Source: Thalassia testudinum | Lineage: Eukaryota; Streptophyta; Magnoliopsida; Alismatales; Hydrocharitaceae | Assembly: GCA_037157565.1 (NCBI GenBank) | Contig: JAZHRO010000002.1 | Coordinates: forward strand, 71,011,001 to 71,075,000 | Direction of reading: 5' to 3' | DNA: 64,000 nucleotides | Shown: positions 1 to 11,008 of the stretch, piece by piece | How positions within the stretch are numbered: the stretch's first letter is position 1 | Layout: each line of letters opens with the position of its first letter | Made by a program: the position numbers and the translations under genes | Notes under the pieces: model-generated | The model's input: the letters and a program-made list of their open reading frames with translations, nothing else | What the model was told of the DNA's origin: nothing | Databases searched by the model: none

Positions 1-748
1 GCTCAACTTTTCTATTAGCCTTTTGTATGTTAGCCACATTATTAAAGAACTCAACTATTGGATGATTGGCAATTCGATTTTGTGTTCCTTTTAATGTATA
101 TTGATGGGGAAGACAATTGGTAATAGCCATGAAGAAGGGAGGGGGGGGTTGCTGACACTGCAATCACCTTATGCAGCTAGTGTCACTATTCTAACTTTGA
201 GTAATTCCCGTCTATAGTGGAACTTCCACTTGTGTCACCTTTCTTTGTCTAACTTTGATGTATTATTCCCATCTCTCTCCTATGGCATAATTTTAATATG
301 AAGCATGTTAGCTAGCAAAGCACCATTGGAGTTCCTATCCACTAAGTCAAAGTTGACGATTTTGGTCTCTTTTTGAACTCCTGAATGTGGATGTCTAGGA
401 CCCTAGTCGTATTTCAAATAGGCTTGGTCACCACTATTACTTGGCCCTTATAAAAAATTATTTTTGTTAATATTGGGTGTTTTTATTGTTTCTTATTGAA
501 GTTCAAGTCTGTTTCGATTCTTGCAAAAAAAAGTCTGTCTTGAGAGGTTCATTAAAAATTTTCTTATAGAAATTCTTATAGAAACAAAGACACTATTGCT
601 ATCATTAAACTGTTGGTATTAGCAATATCTTGAACTTTGTTCCTAGATACTACAAAAGTTTTATGCTTCCTAAAAGATCTTACATTGAACTTGTCCTAAC
701 GGAATGACGTTGCAAAATGCAAACATGTGCATCTACTTGATGTTGTTT
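1..748. other. Intron sequence without recognisable coding content
   Basis: AT-rich sequence with no open frame that resembles a protein. It lies upstream of exon 2 of the E3 ligase gene and on the far side of two LINEs, so it is most simply part of intron 1. No exon for the N-terminal membrane region of the ligase is visible anywhere before 10889, which implies the first exon is outside the window. Confidence 0.5.
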
Positions 749-1009
749 GAACATTATTTTTTTTTGAGAGAAAAATGATGGTTACTGGTCACCAGGAAGC
801 ATTCAGCAATATATTAAAAAATTGGAATGAACTTATAGGATGCTCAGCTACAACTCAGAATGGTAGGATGCTTCCCTTACAAGATTCTTAACCCAAGCCC
901 TCTCCACGCGAAAAATGGGGTCATTTCTCTGCAACCACATCAACAACGTAGCAATAGCCTTCACCCATCCTACTATATCCGCATGCACCAAAGATCGAAA
1001 GGACTTCCA

Positions 1010-1249
1010 CTAAGAATCAAAAGAGGACACATCAGCTTGCCTGACTTCACAATTGTTCCAAACCTCCTTGGAAAGGGCACACTGAAAAAATAAGTGATTG
1101 AGGACCTCAGCTGCAGCCCTACAAAAAACACAATCCAAGTCCTTATCATCAACCCATCTAGAACGGAAGACTTTAGTTATCAGTTTCTCCCTCCTAAAGA
1201 GCCATAGGAAGATCTCAACTTTCAAAGGAACTGACAATTTCCATATCAA
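1010..1249 (-). pseudogene. LINE 1 ORF2 C-terminal zf-RVT domain
   Basis: This 79-codon minus-strand frame matches the zinc-binding domain found after the reverse transcriptase of plant LINEs. It shows PLKVEIFLWL, then a CVFC pair, then HLFFQC, giving the usual C-x2-C and H-x4-C pattern. It lies near the 3' end of LINE 1, about 250 bases from the T-run that marks the tail. The path from the reverse transcriptase to here is broken by stops. Confidence 0.8.
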
Positions 1250-1663
1250 AGAACAGTCTTCTCAAACAAGAGGTACTAGACCAATCTCCAAAGTCAGTTT
1301 CTTGTAAGCCTTAGTCACGGAGAAAACACCATCCGCCCAATGAAATCCATCTATAGGTCCATCATTAATAGAAATACCATGCAAAAGTTGAAGCATCTCC
1401 TGCACCTCCAGCGTTTCCTACAAAGAGGCATCGGAGATACCTGGCTACAAAATGGGAGACCGACAACCAATCCTAGCATCCCACACCTCTGAAACAAGTG
1501 CATCTTTATTCTTGGGCAAACCAAAAAGACGTGGAAATAGAAATTGCAATCTACCACAACCTATCCAATTATCTTTCCAAAAGCGAAAGGAACACCCTGC
1601 ACTAAGCATCAACCCAAAATATCTTGATGTAATCCCCTATGAAATAAGATGTTGAATTGAAGA

Positions 1664-3060
1664 CTAAAAGGAAGATGGTTGAACTGAATGGGAACCCTCG
1701 AAACCAACCTCCATCGGCATCCCATAGGAATCTCTCAATAGCTTATTTAGGAAGCCACAGCCCCCCGCCAAGAAGCGCAACACCCATTTCATGAGTGCAA
1801 CATTAAACTCATCCAATCTCCTGGCACCCAAGCCTCCCCTTTTCCTTTGCCTACAAATCTCCTTCCATGGCACCAGTTGCAAGAAACGGCCTTGGTGATC
1901 TGGACCTTTCCAAAGGAATCTTTTTCTAGTCATTTCCAATCTAGTTAATCTTTTTTGGGGGTTTAAATAGAGGTAAAAAATTGGAATAGCCGACAAAACT
2001 GCCTTACCAAAATCAGCCTACCTCCCCTTGATAGAAGCCTCCCACTCCACCCATTTAGTCTCTTGGTCAACCTTTTCTCCACTAGCCTCCAATCAGACAT
2101 AGCCAAATGCTTGCCCTTCAGTGGTAACCCTAAATAAGTGACAGGTAGCCTAACAATAGGTGTATGTAGGATGCTTGAAATATGATCTTTAGAGCCTCTG
2201 CTCAGAAGAAAAGGGATAAAAGTAGATTTCCTGCCATTAACCCACAAGCCAGAAATATCATCGAAAAGGCCAGCTAGACAAGCCTCATTCTCTACCTCAC
2301 CAACGTCGCCCTGAATGAAAAAAATCGTATCTATGTATTGTGAGAGCGGAGTGAGAAGGGGACCATCCTTAGGGAGTGTAAAACCATTGAACAGACCAAC
2401 ACCGCATCACTTAAAAGCCAAAAAAGCTAGAGTATCAACTGTAATGTTGAAAAGCAACAGTGCTAAAGGGCGTCCTTATCTGACTCTCCTTTGCGGCTGC
2501 GTCCAAAGCCCGCAAGACTTGCCATTAACAAGGATAGAAAAAGATGTCATCATGACACACTGCCGCATGAGCCTAACCTAAGACTCCGAAAGCCCTTCCT
2601 CACTATCTCCCAAAGGTAGGCCTAGGAAATAAAGTCATACACCTTAGAGAAGTCCATCTTCCACAAGAAAGCTGCACCAAAGGACATGTTCCAAGATGCC
2701 ACCATCTCCCCAACCAGAGCAAAAGAATTCATAATAGATCTACTGGAGATAAAGGCCAACTGAACAAGGGATATCAGCATAGGAAAAATCGAACGAAGGC
2801 GATTTGCAAATGTCTTGCTGCAATCAAATAAATTGCATTATAGAGAGTAATGGACCAGAACCCATCCATTGAATTTGCACTTGGCTTCTTTGGAAGCAAG
2901 AAAAGAAAAAAAACGATTTAGCCTCTTAAAACCCTTGTTCTCTATAAAACCTCGCTCACCATTGCCAAAACATCCTCTCCTATAACATCCCAAAACATCC
3001 TCTCCTATAACATCCTAAAACTCCTTAAAGAAAAGGATCGACAAACCATATGGCCCTGGG
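1664..3060 (-). pseudogene. LINE 1 ORF2 reverse transcriptase domain, active site lost
   Basis: Reverse transcriptase copies the element RNA at the nicked target. On the minus strand, motifs appear in order: GPYGLS, DFSKVYD, then the region of the YADD box, then LPVTYLGLPL and NGWSGRLLSRGGRL, which mark the end of the domain. At the catalytic box (about 2311-2341) the reading is QYIDTIFFIQ where families show QYADDTIFF, so one of the paired aspartates is missing by an in-frame codon loss. Stops and frameshifts divide the domain into pieces such as 2247-1963 and 1996-1664. The copy is dead. Confidence 0.85.
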
Positions 3061-3342
3061 GACCCCTCCGTCCTCAAACCTCGGACCACCTGAAGCACCT
3101 CCTCATAGATTTGAGCAAATCATCCCTCATAGCCTCATCCAACCTGCCCATGTCGGGGGTGCCTAATCTCCATCTACTCCGTGGATGCCTCCTAGTAAAG
3201 TCATGAAAATGATATGCAAAAACCTTGCAAATCTGCTGTCTCTGTGTAACTGTTGTCTCAACAAGACGAATAGAAGTAATCATGTCATCCTCCTAGTAAT
3301 GGTTATATGAAAGAACTTTGTATTTGAATCTCCTTCCTTAAG

Positions 3343-4378
3343 CTATACTTGTCTAGACTTATGCCTATAGTCAATTTCCTTCTTTCGATCCTCCTTAATC
3401 TTATTCTGCAAAGCCACCCTTTCCCGCTGACCATCAGAATCAAGCTCACCTACGTCCTCATCAAGCACGGCTAGAGCCTGCAAAGCCTCCTCCCTAGAAT
3501 TTTCCCTCCTCACCTCCTTCTTGAAATCCATCCCCACTAACCTGACAGCTTTGATACGTTCTGCAATAGTACGAGTTGCTGAATCCTTCTTAGGAACTCC
3601 TTGCCAACTTTGCGTTACGAGGCCTCTGAAATCTAGCTCCAACAACCAAGACTTCTGAAACTTGAAATAAGTAGTAGAGAAGCCATCCTCCCCACTGTCC
3701 CATAACAAAGGTGTATGATCAGAAAAGGGTCTCACGATTGCCTTTACATAGGCACCATGCGCTAACTTAGCAAGTAGCAAACTGCAGAAGAATCTATCAA
3801 TCCTCGACATCTGACTAGAACCATCCCTCCATATAAATCGAGTGCCAGAAGCCAGGACTTCCACCAATTCTAAATCATCAACCACCTCTCGAAAGCACTG
3901 GAAGAGTCCATACGCCCATACGGCCGATCATCCATAGACAGCATAGCATTAAAATCACCTCAAATTAACCAAGGTCCACCATCAACCTTTGCAGCCACTT
4001 ACCTCAAATCATCCTAGAGGGAATCATGCAAGGAAGAGTCACAGGGTCCGTAAACACCATAAATCACAAAATTGGTCCCATCCATCCTGCGAGTAAAGAG
4101 TCCAGTGACAACATGGGATGCAACCAAGAAGCATCAAGTCGAAACAAATCTTCATTCCACAATAGCCACTGCCCTCCCGACCTGCCAACTGCATCAACAG
4201 AGAAGTAAATAGCAAACCCCTGCTAGCACTATCAACCAATGACTGATCCATGGTCTCAAAGTGCCTTTCTTGCAGCAAAGCCATGTCTACCTTCTAGTCA
4301 GCCAAATAATTCCTCAGAATAGACCTTCGCACCCTATCTTGAAGGCCACGAACATTCCAAGTGAGAATTTTAACCATG
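3343..4378 (-). pseudogene. LINE 1 ORF2 endonuclease domain (APE-type), broken
   Basis: The minus strand from about 4378 opens with MVKILTWNVRGLQ, the typical N-terminus of the apurinic-type endonuclease that nicks target DNA in L1 elements. An in-frame stop and a frameshift follow within about 250 bases. The open stretch 3885-3343 carries the C-terminal half, with SRIDRFF and FSDHTPLLW; the latter holds the conserved S-D-H catalytic motif. A basic, glutamate-rich linker leads toward the reverse transcriptase. The enzyme is inactive because of the disruptions, although the visible catalytic motif is intact. Confidence 0.85.
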
Positions 4379-4463
4379 GGAAATCACATTACCCCCATCA
4401 CCACGAGATGAGGAAACCTTTAGATTTAAAGTTCTGGCCATTCTCGTCTCTAAATCCTTGTTA

Positions 4464-6192
4464 TCACTCTTCCCAATAACCTTCCTTTCCTTCAAGAACT
4501 CTCTTATAACAGGAACGATAAGGCATGCCACTTTTAACATAGTGACTTTCCAACACCCGAACTTTTGGATTCAGAAGAGGAAAAACCTCCCCCTCTTCTA
4601 CTCGTATTTGCTTTCGAGGAGGTACGAACAACAATAGGAGGCTTTGAAACATCACCACGCTGCCTGCCACCGGAATCTCTAGTAGCAACATTAGCCTGAC
4701 TCATTGCTTGAGCAAGGGTAGTCTCTTGCTCCACTCCACGCTGAGCCATGGAGATGGACGCACCACCATCGTCCCCACCATCCTCTCGCCCATCAGCACT
4801 AGCTAGTGCATTGCCTGCATCCATGTGCAATGCAACAGTACCTGAAACACCTGCGGCAGCACCCATTTCTGTGCCACCTGCCACGCTTCTAGCAGCGGAC
4901 TCAACATCATACTTGCAATCATTTTCGGAGAGCCCACAAGCAGTAGAATAAGGAGTAAAGCATGCCTAACCATTGGGCACAAATAAAAATGGACCTGGAA
5001 AAGAGCCAAACTAGAACTTACCAACTTCGGATTTGTTTTCAGATCCGGAGGCACCCTACTTTGTGCCAAAACAAGCACCTAAGGGGCCCTCCATTGGGTC
5101 ACACACTTCATTTCCATCATTGGGAGAAAATTCCACACGAGTGACACGATGAATAATGTGCGAGTCCAATTGTGTGTTGCCCAAAAAGAAAGTCGATGCC
5201 GGTTGGGTTGCCAAAAAAGGCTCCTCAATCTTAGGAGCCGAAAAGGATCATGCTCACCAGATTTGAAATTTGAATTGAGAGGATGACCCTTCACCTTCAA
5301 ATTTGTCTCATTTGCATCGCTGGAGCACCATCGCCCATTGCCTTCGACAACTGGCCGCTGTTTCCACCAGCAAGTACCTCATCATAGGACTTCTCACTCA
5401 CCATCAGCAACCTCTGCAGGTGGAGCAAGCAAGAACAATCGTTGCACTTGACAACAACCTCCCTCGGCAAGGAGCATCCCTTTAACAAATCATCTTGAAC
5501 ATAAACATGCGACAATTCTCCTTCAACAATGCTCAGATCCCAACAAGCCTTCACTTAAAGAAAACTTGAGCAAATCTCTTCCACCACCTTCCTCGATCGC
5601 AACCTCAAAGGCACACCAGCCATTGAAAACTCAATTACTGATTTCAATGGGGGCGCACCTTTGCAACACCTTCAAAAGATGTCGACAGCCTCCACTAAAT
5701 CAGTCCTTCCCTAACCATCATCTCCAAGAAGCACAACCATTCCAAATTAGACCTCTCCAACCCAAACAACAGAAATTGTTTTGGAGGAAGAGACAACAGC
5801 CCCCACTCCGAAATTAGTCTCAAACCACGGAGATGCTCCTTAACTGCTTCCATGGAGGTGTGACCCTCAGAGAGAACCCCCACCAAAGATCTTTCTAGCA
5901 GCACATCAACCTCTCCACAAGGTCGCTCACCTAAAGAAACCTCTAACATCGGAGGAGAAGGAAGCACCGATGAGGAAACTTTCTTCCTCTGACAATCCCA
6001 TCTTCTATGTCCAACCCTTCTATAGATCGGATCTCTGCATTTTGTTGCTTTATGGCCACTCCCCCAACACTTGTAGCAAATGATATCCCAGAGAGACGAG
6101 GAAGAAATCCCTCTCACACTAATCACCCCTCCTAGCCTTCCGTACTTCCCTTTGATGCTCCAGTAGGGTCCACGCACCCCCACCCTCACCAC
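4464..6192 (-). pseudogene. LINE 1 ORF1 (gag-like, CCHC zinc knuckle), broken
   Basis: ORF1 of plant LINEs encodes an RNA-binding chaperone of the retrotransposition particle. The first open stretch (6192-5695) contains CYKCWGSGHKATKC, a clean C-x2-C-x4-H-x4-C knuckle. A second, degenerate knuckle follows (GHRRWDC), as in plant L1 ORF1 proteins. Downstream stretches at 5554-5297 and 4884-4534 are in other frames and rich in Ser, Gly and Arg, as in the low-complexity tail of such proteins. The N-terminal domain that normally precedes the knuckle is missing, which fits 5' truncation. It cannot make a full protein. Confidence 0.75.
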
Positions 6193-6700
6193 TCATGACT
6201 CTCCTCACTCGTTTTCATTGTCAGAACATTGTTAATACATAATAATGTCTTAACTGCATGCAGTTTCATAAATTGTATGCCCTTTTTGGTTCCTGAGGAA
6301 ACAAATTTCTATCCAACTTTGTTCTGATGGAGATCTCTTCTTAGTGCATCGTAGAGTTTTTAGCCATATATTTTTTTTAAAAGCCAAAGGGCGATTATCC
6401 GAATGATTACTACCTAAAATCATTCCATTCGAAATAATCGATTTACATTAGAGTTTACAAAATAGATCCCCAGAACATCACTTGGGAAGAAATGGAAGAA
6501 ACAAAATTCTCAACATAGGATCTCTCTCCCCTAAAAAGCACCCCGTTCCTCCCCAACCAAACACCTTACAGTATTGCTAAAGCCTTGGCCCATTCCTTCT
6601 TGGATCTAAAAGTGATCCCTTGGTCACAGGCATTTCCTCTACGGAATGAAGACCAGAAGCTAACTGCATCCCTAAGGGCGATCCAGTCGATTCCCATCCT

Positions 6701-6961
6701 CTACCAAACCTGCATCACGGAAGGACATTGAAAGAAGTGCTGGATGTCCTCATCAGCTTCACCACAAAGGGGACACGCCAGGTCTTCCGACTGGGCCCAT
6801 CTCGCTCTCCATTGCTTCATTATAATTCTCCTCCTCACCAAGAAGGTGAAAATCTTCACCTTCAATGGGCACTCTACCATCCAGAGCAATCTGCAATCCT
6901 GTAAAAAATCAATGTCTGAGCTGACCGTGCCACTCCCCAATCTGCGAAAGACCTTTGCCAT
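6701..6961 (-). pseudogene. LINE 2 zf-RVT domain
   Basis: This minus-strand frame of 86 codons reads LLWMVECPLKVKIFTFL, then a CPLC pair, then HFFQCPSVMQVW, the standard C-x2-C and H-x4-C signature of the plant LINE C-terminal zinc domain. It sits about 330 bases before the 3' T-run, the expected position in the element. Confidence 0.82.
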
Positions 6962-7474
6962 TGAGAAATCTCCTTCCTCTCAAGAGAATGCATCAAAACC
7001 TTCCTCTGGTGCCCAACCTTCCAGCTCCTGCAACAACTGCTGGAACTCCTTGGATCTCTGGTTGGAGAGGCCCCCTTGAAAAGTTGGACACCAAACTCCA
7101 TCCCAACAACTTCCCATCGTAGCTAACAGGTCCACAACACTCTCAAAAAGGTGGGGGAACCTGTCTCCAAGGGTAGAGCCGATCTCCTACCAGTCATCCT
7201 GCCAGAAACGAAAAGTGTTCCCCTCACCCAACGTAGAAGCCGTGCACCTTCATTGCCACTGCTGCCAAGCCCTTGAGAAAGTGAGAGGCTCCGGGAGGAA
7301 GGGAAAACATCCCCCACAACAGGAAAGTACCGTAGTATCGCCGCATAACATCACCAAAAAGACCCTGCTCCTACCCCACCAACCTGGCAATCCACTTCGT
7401 GAGGGGGCTGATGTTCACCTTGCCCACACCCCTAACCCCTAGACCCCCTCTTGAACCGATCTACACACCTCCTC

Positions 7475-8760
7475 CTAGGTCACCAACCTCACCCCCCTTC
7501 CTGTTGACCCTACATTAGCCCAGAAGATATCCATTATCAACCTCGAGATCTTAATTTGACACGGTAATCTGAAGATTGAGAGGAAATACAATGATATGGA
7601 TGCCAGAACCGCCTTCACCAAGGTCAGCCATCCACCTCTAGATAGAATCTTGGAGGACCACCTCGTCAATCTTCCCTCCATCCTCTCCAGTAGAGGAATC
7701 CAATTCTGTAATTTGAGATGTCAGTCCGATAAAGGAAGGCCCAGATACACCAACGGCAAAGAGCCTAACTCTGTCTCCAAAGCACCACCCATCCTCTCCG
7801 TCTCTGCGATCGATAAATTAAACGGGACAAAAGTTGATTTTTGATAATTAATCTGCAATCTCGACGCCTTGCCAAAAAGTTCCAGAAGGATTCTCATCCT
7901 CCTGATCTCTAGATCTGTTCCCTCGACCAAAAAAAGTGTATCATCAGCATACTGTAGGACCACTGTCTCCTTGTCCTTACTAAACACAAAGCCTCTGATC
8001 AGACCTCTAGTACAGGCCCTATGCGCTGCCCGTGCCAGAGCATCCATTGCAAGAACAAACAGCATAGGTGCAAGAGGGCAACCTTGTCTGAGCCCCATTC
8101 TAGGCTGTACCTATCCTCCTGCCGGGTTCTCATTGATCAGGATTGAGAAAGATGACATCACACACCTCTTTATCCAGTCAATCCAAACCGTGGGGAAATT
8201 TTCTTCAAGGAAGCCCATAGAAAATCCCACTGCACCGAGTCGTACGCTTTGCTGAAGTCAACCTTTCATAAAAAAGCCTGCTTCTTCTCCCTCCTCCAGG
8301 TGGCCAACGCTTCCAAGGCAACTACAAAACCATCCAGCATTCCTCTTTCTGAAATAAAAGTCGTCTGAATAGGGGAGATCAGGTCTCTAAGAAGATCCTT
8401 GAGCCTGTCGGCCAAGACCTTAGCAACAATAAGGTATACGGCATCTGATAGCGTAATCAGTCTGAAATCCTGGATCGCTTCTGCCCTTTCCTTCTTAGGC
8501 AACAAAAACAGGTAGTATCTATTCAACTTATTGAAACCTCTGTTCCTGGCTGTGAACTCCTCCATCATCTGCATCACATCCGCCCCTACCAGGGGCTAGA
8601 ATTCCCTGAAAAAGAAAACAGGGAAACCATTCGGGCCAGGACACCCTTCCACATTCAGGCTACATACCTCTTGTCTTACCTCATCCTCCGAGAAGCTAGT
8701 TGTAAGTCCCTTCGACTGAGCTTCCATGACACACTACACATTCTCCCCTCTATCTCCAGC
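7475..8760 (-). pseudogene. LINE 2 reverse transcriptase domain, broken but YADD intact
   Basis: Minus-strand motifs appear in order: NVEGCPGPNGFP, LITLSDAVYLIVAKVLADRL, ISERGMLDG, DFSKAYDSVQWDF, MGLRQGCPLAPMLF, LQYADDTLFLVEG and LPLVYLGLPL. They cover the palm of an L1-type reverse transcriptase, and the YADD active site is preserved (about 7945). Stops and frame changes near 8577, 8266 and 8098 break it into three open pieces. It is much better preserved than the same region of LINE 1, which suggests a younger insertion. Confidence 0.88.
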
Positions 8761-9070
8761 ATCCCCTGATACGCCTCCCGGTGAACTCTCTAAAGTAATC
8801 TGCCGCAGCTCATCCCACCTCCTCCCTGCCTGAGGACTCCCCATGTATCAGCATCTTCTTTATCCAGTTCCTCCTCCTGGCAAAAGCCATTTGGTGGAAG
8901 AATCTGGTATTGGAGTCGCCTTCCTTCAATCACCTCTGTCTCAACTTCATCTTTCATTCCACCTCTGCCTTCCTGTCCTCCTCCTGCACCACTCACATCT
9001 TCCTCGCCCTGACTTCCCTATCCTTTGACGAGATAGGGGCTTGGTCCACTTGCTTGTCAATCCTAGTAAT

Positions 9071-9538
9071 CTATGCCAGAGCCTTTTCCTTCCTGCCCCT
9101 CTTGGACGCCTTGATCTCCCTCCTGTACACCCTTAAATGGTCATGCAGTGCGCTCAGTTTCTTCACCAAGCGACATGCTACCAATCCCTCCACCATTATG
9201 GAATTCCACTTCTCCTCTACCATACTCTTGAAGCCCTCTTCCAACAGCCAGGATTTGTCAAATTTGAAGTATGTGTCAAAATGTATCCCCTCATTAGGCT
9301 GCCACATTAGGGGTGTATGGCCCAAGAAAGTTCTCTCCAATGTAGACACATCCGCCACAGGGAAAGCCTCTGCCAACTCCACGTTGGAGAGAAATCTATC
9401 AATCCTGGACATCTGGCCGCTGTTATTTCTCCAAGTGTATGCACAGGATGTCGGAGTCCGATCCACAAGGCCATGAGTAGCAAAAAAAATCCTATCAATG
9501 CTATGAACCTGGTAGAAGTAAATTGGCACCAATAGCAA
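9071..9538 (-). pseudogene. LINE 2 endonuclease C-terminal fragment
   Basis: An open minus-strand frame of 155 codons shows YTWRNNSG, SRIDRFLSN and FLGHTPLMW. The last motif corresponds to S-D-H-T-P-L in active endonucleases; here the aspartate has become glycine, so the catalytic motif is damaged. The basic tail (RREIKASKRGRK) leads into the linker before the reverse transcriptase. The N-terminal half of the domain is absent because the element is truncated. Confidence 0.8.
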
Positions 9539-9540
9539 TT

Positions 9541-10888
9541 AAATGTGCTTTTTGGGATACTTGAGGAGTCACAAGGGGTATCAATGCTATGATCCTATCC
9601 ATTGTTGTCACCATGTTAACGTTGATGTTAACTTTTTGAAGTCTGCCTCAGTTTTTTGTTACGTTGTGAAGAGTTCCCATAGCATTAAATGATATCCTGT
9701 TGCTTGTTCCTTCTCCTTTGGAGGATATACCTATTACAAACCCTTTTTTCGAGTTTTGTAGGGATCCTCCCTTGACGCATCACTGTTAGACTCACCCTCT
9801 TGAGCAAAGAAGTCTTATTTACTGACAGTAGTTCTAGTAATGATGGTACAAGTGATTCCTTGGATTAAACTTCCCTTGGTGATGACTTGATCACCAACTT
9901 GGATCTACCTGTTGCCTTTTAGAAAGGGGGCATGTCACAGGGTCAAACCATGAGTTTTTGCTGTGGTTTGAGTTTAGTTTGGTTAACTTGAGTGGATTTT
10001 TCAAGACAAAATGTTAAACAACTAGTGTGATTCTTGTTATGAACAGAGCTGATTAAGCTTACAATGGAGAAATTTTGACAATATATAAAACATTTGTTGA
10101 AACAAATTTCAATTTCAGTGTTCGGTCAGGCAAGGAAAAAAAATAATTTCAGTGTATCACATTTTCCCACAAAGTTGGGCTGGTGTTAGTTTATGGCAAA
10201 AGTTTACTATAATAAACTTGTACTTGATGCATTGGCTAAATGACCAATCCATGTTCCAAACGTCAACTACTTCCTCCCTATTCCAGTTTCTGTATACTGT
10301 TCATGCAAGAATGATTGGTAGCTTGCTATATTTGTGCAGCCCATTTTGCTCTCTACCTAAACGAAAAATCAGCAACGTTGATAGCTGCATTTCTTGGTTT
10401 CAGATTATGTTTTTCAAATGACAATTAACATTTTGCAGCGTCACCAATTACATCATAAATGTTCTCATTCTTGGTTCTTTATGGAGACAGTTTGTCATCA
10501 ATTTTATTTTTATTTACTCCTTAAGAATCTTTCTTGTCCATTCGATAAGAATGGATTATTCATAAATGTGAATGCAAACAAGCAATGAAAGGATAGTAGG
10601 AGTGGGCATGGATTGTGCGCTTCTTTTTTGTATTATCCATTCATTATTGTCCCTGTCCAAACTTCACGGTATATGGTAGTTGTTAGATCTTTATGAGCAC
10701 AGATTGTGATGCTGTTTAATGAAAGTTTGTCATTGATATCAAATTTTGCATGTCTTGATTTTTAGATGTCTTTGTTCCAGATTTTGGTTGGAAGTTTTGT
10801 AGATTGATCACCTCTTGAGGCACTACAGATTTGATGGTTGCTATTTTGTCTGATGCCTCATTTTTGCTTCCATTTTTTTTGTATTCAG
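9541..10888 (+). other. 3' part of intron 1, no gene seen
   Basis: AT-rich sequence between the truncated end of LINE 2 and exon 2 of the E3 ligase gene. It ends in a T-rich tract followed by AG at 10887-10888, a good plant splice acceptor. Open frames here, such as 10152-10421, resemble no family. Confidence 0.6.
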
Positions 10889-11008
10889 TATCGCTAAAAG
10901 GTGTGAATCTCTCAATACGATGGCATCTTTTGTGTGGTGGATAGTTGGCTTCTATTGGGTGGTAATTGGGAGTGATGCTTTCTTGCAGGATGCCCCAAAG
11001 CTATACTG
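10889..11008 (+). CDS. E3 ligase exon 2 (first in window)
   Basis: The acceptor is TTCAG at 10884-10888 and the donor is GTAAGT at 11009-11014. The first base completes a codon begun in the previous exon. The peptide includes [20 protein letters not shown] and [19 protein letters not shown], closely following the family consensus at this point, where a membrane helix rich in Trp and Phe precedes a short loop. The last codon (Trp) is split across the intron. Confidence 0.93.

Larger units (their letters stand above)
756..6223 (-). mobile_element. LINE 1: 5'-truncated plant L1-type non-LTR retrotransposon
   Basis: Read on the minus strand, the order is ORF1 with a CCHC zinc knuckle (about 6100), endonuclease (about 4378-3700), reverse transcriptase (about 3060-2000) and a zf-RVT domain (1249-1010). 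The 3' tail appears as a T-run on the plus strand at 756-765. The 7-bp sequence GAACATT occurs at 749-755 and 6224-6230, directly at both ends, and is a candidate target-site duplication. The copy begins near the ORF1 zinc knuckle and so lacks the ORF1 N-terminus. Frameshifts and stops break both ORFs. It lies in intron 1 of the E3 ligase gene, antisense to it. The duplication is short, so the ends are less certain than the identity. Confidence 0.88.
6369..9535 (-). mobile_element. LINE 2: strongly 5'-truncated L1-type retrotransposon
   Basis: A second minus-strand LINE lies just 140 bases beyond LINE 1, in the same intron and orientation. It begins within the C-terminal half of the endonuclease (about 9535) and ends at a plus-strand T-run at about 6369-6377. 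The order is endonuclease tail, reverse transcriptase with an intact YADD box, and zf-RVT (6961-6701). Only about 3.2 kb of a full element remains. No target-site duplication could be recognised. It differs in sequence from LINE 1, so this is an independent insertion and not a tandem copy. Confidence 0.85.

Noticed and set aside
7721..8098. An independent host gene on the minus strand in intron 1
   Set aside because: The frame is part of the LINE 2 reverse transcriptase (YADD and LGLPL motifs).
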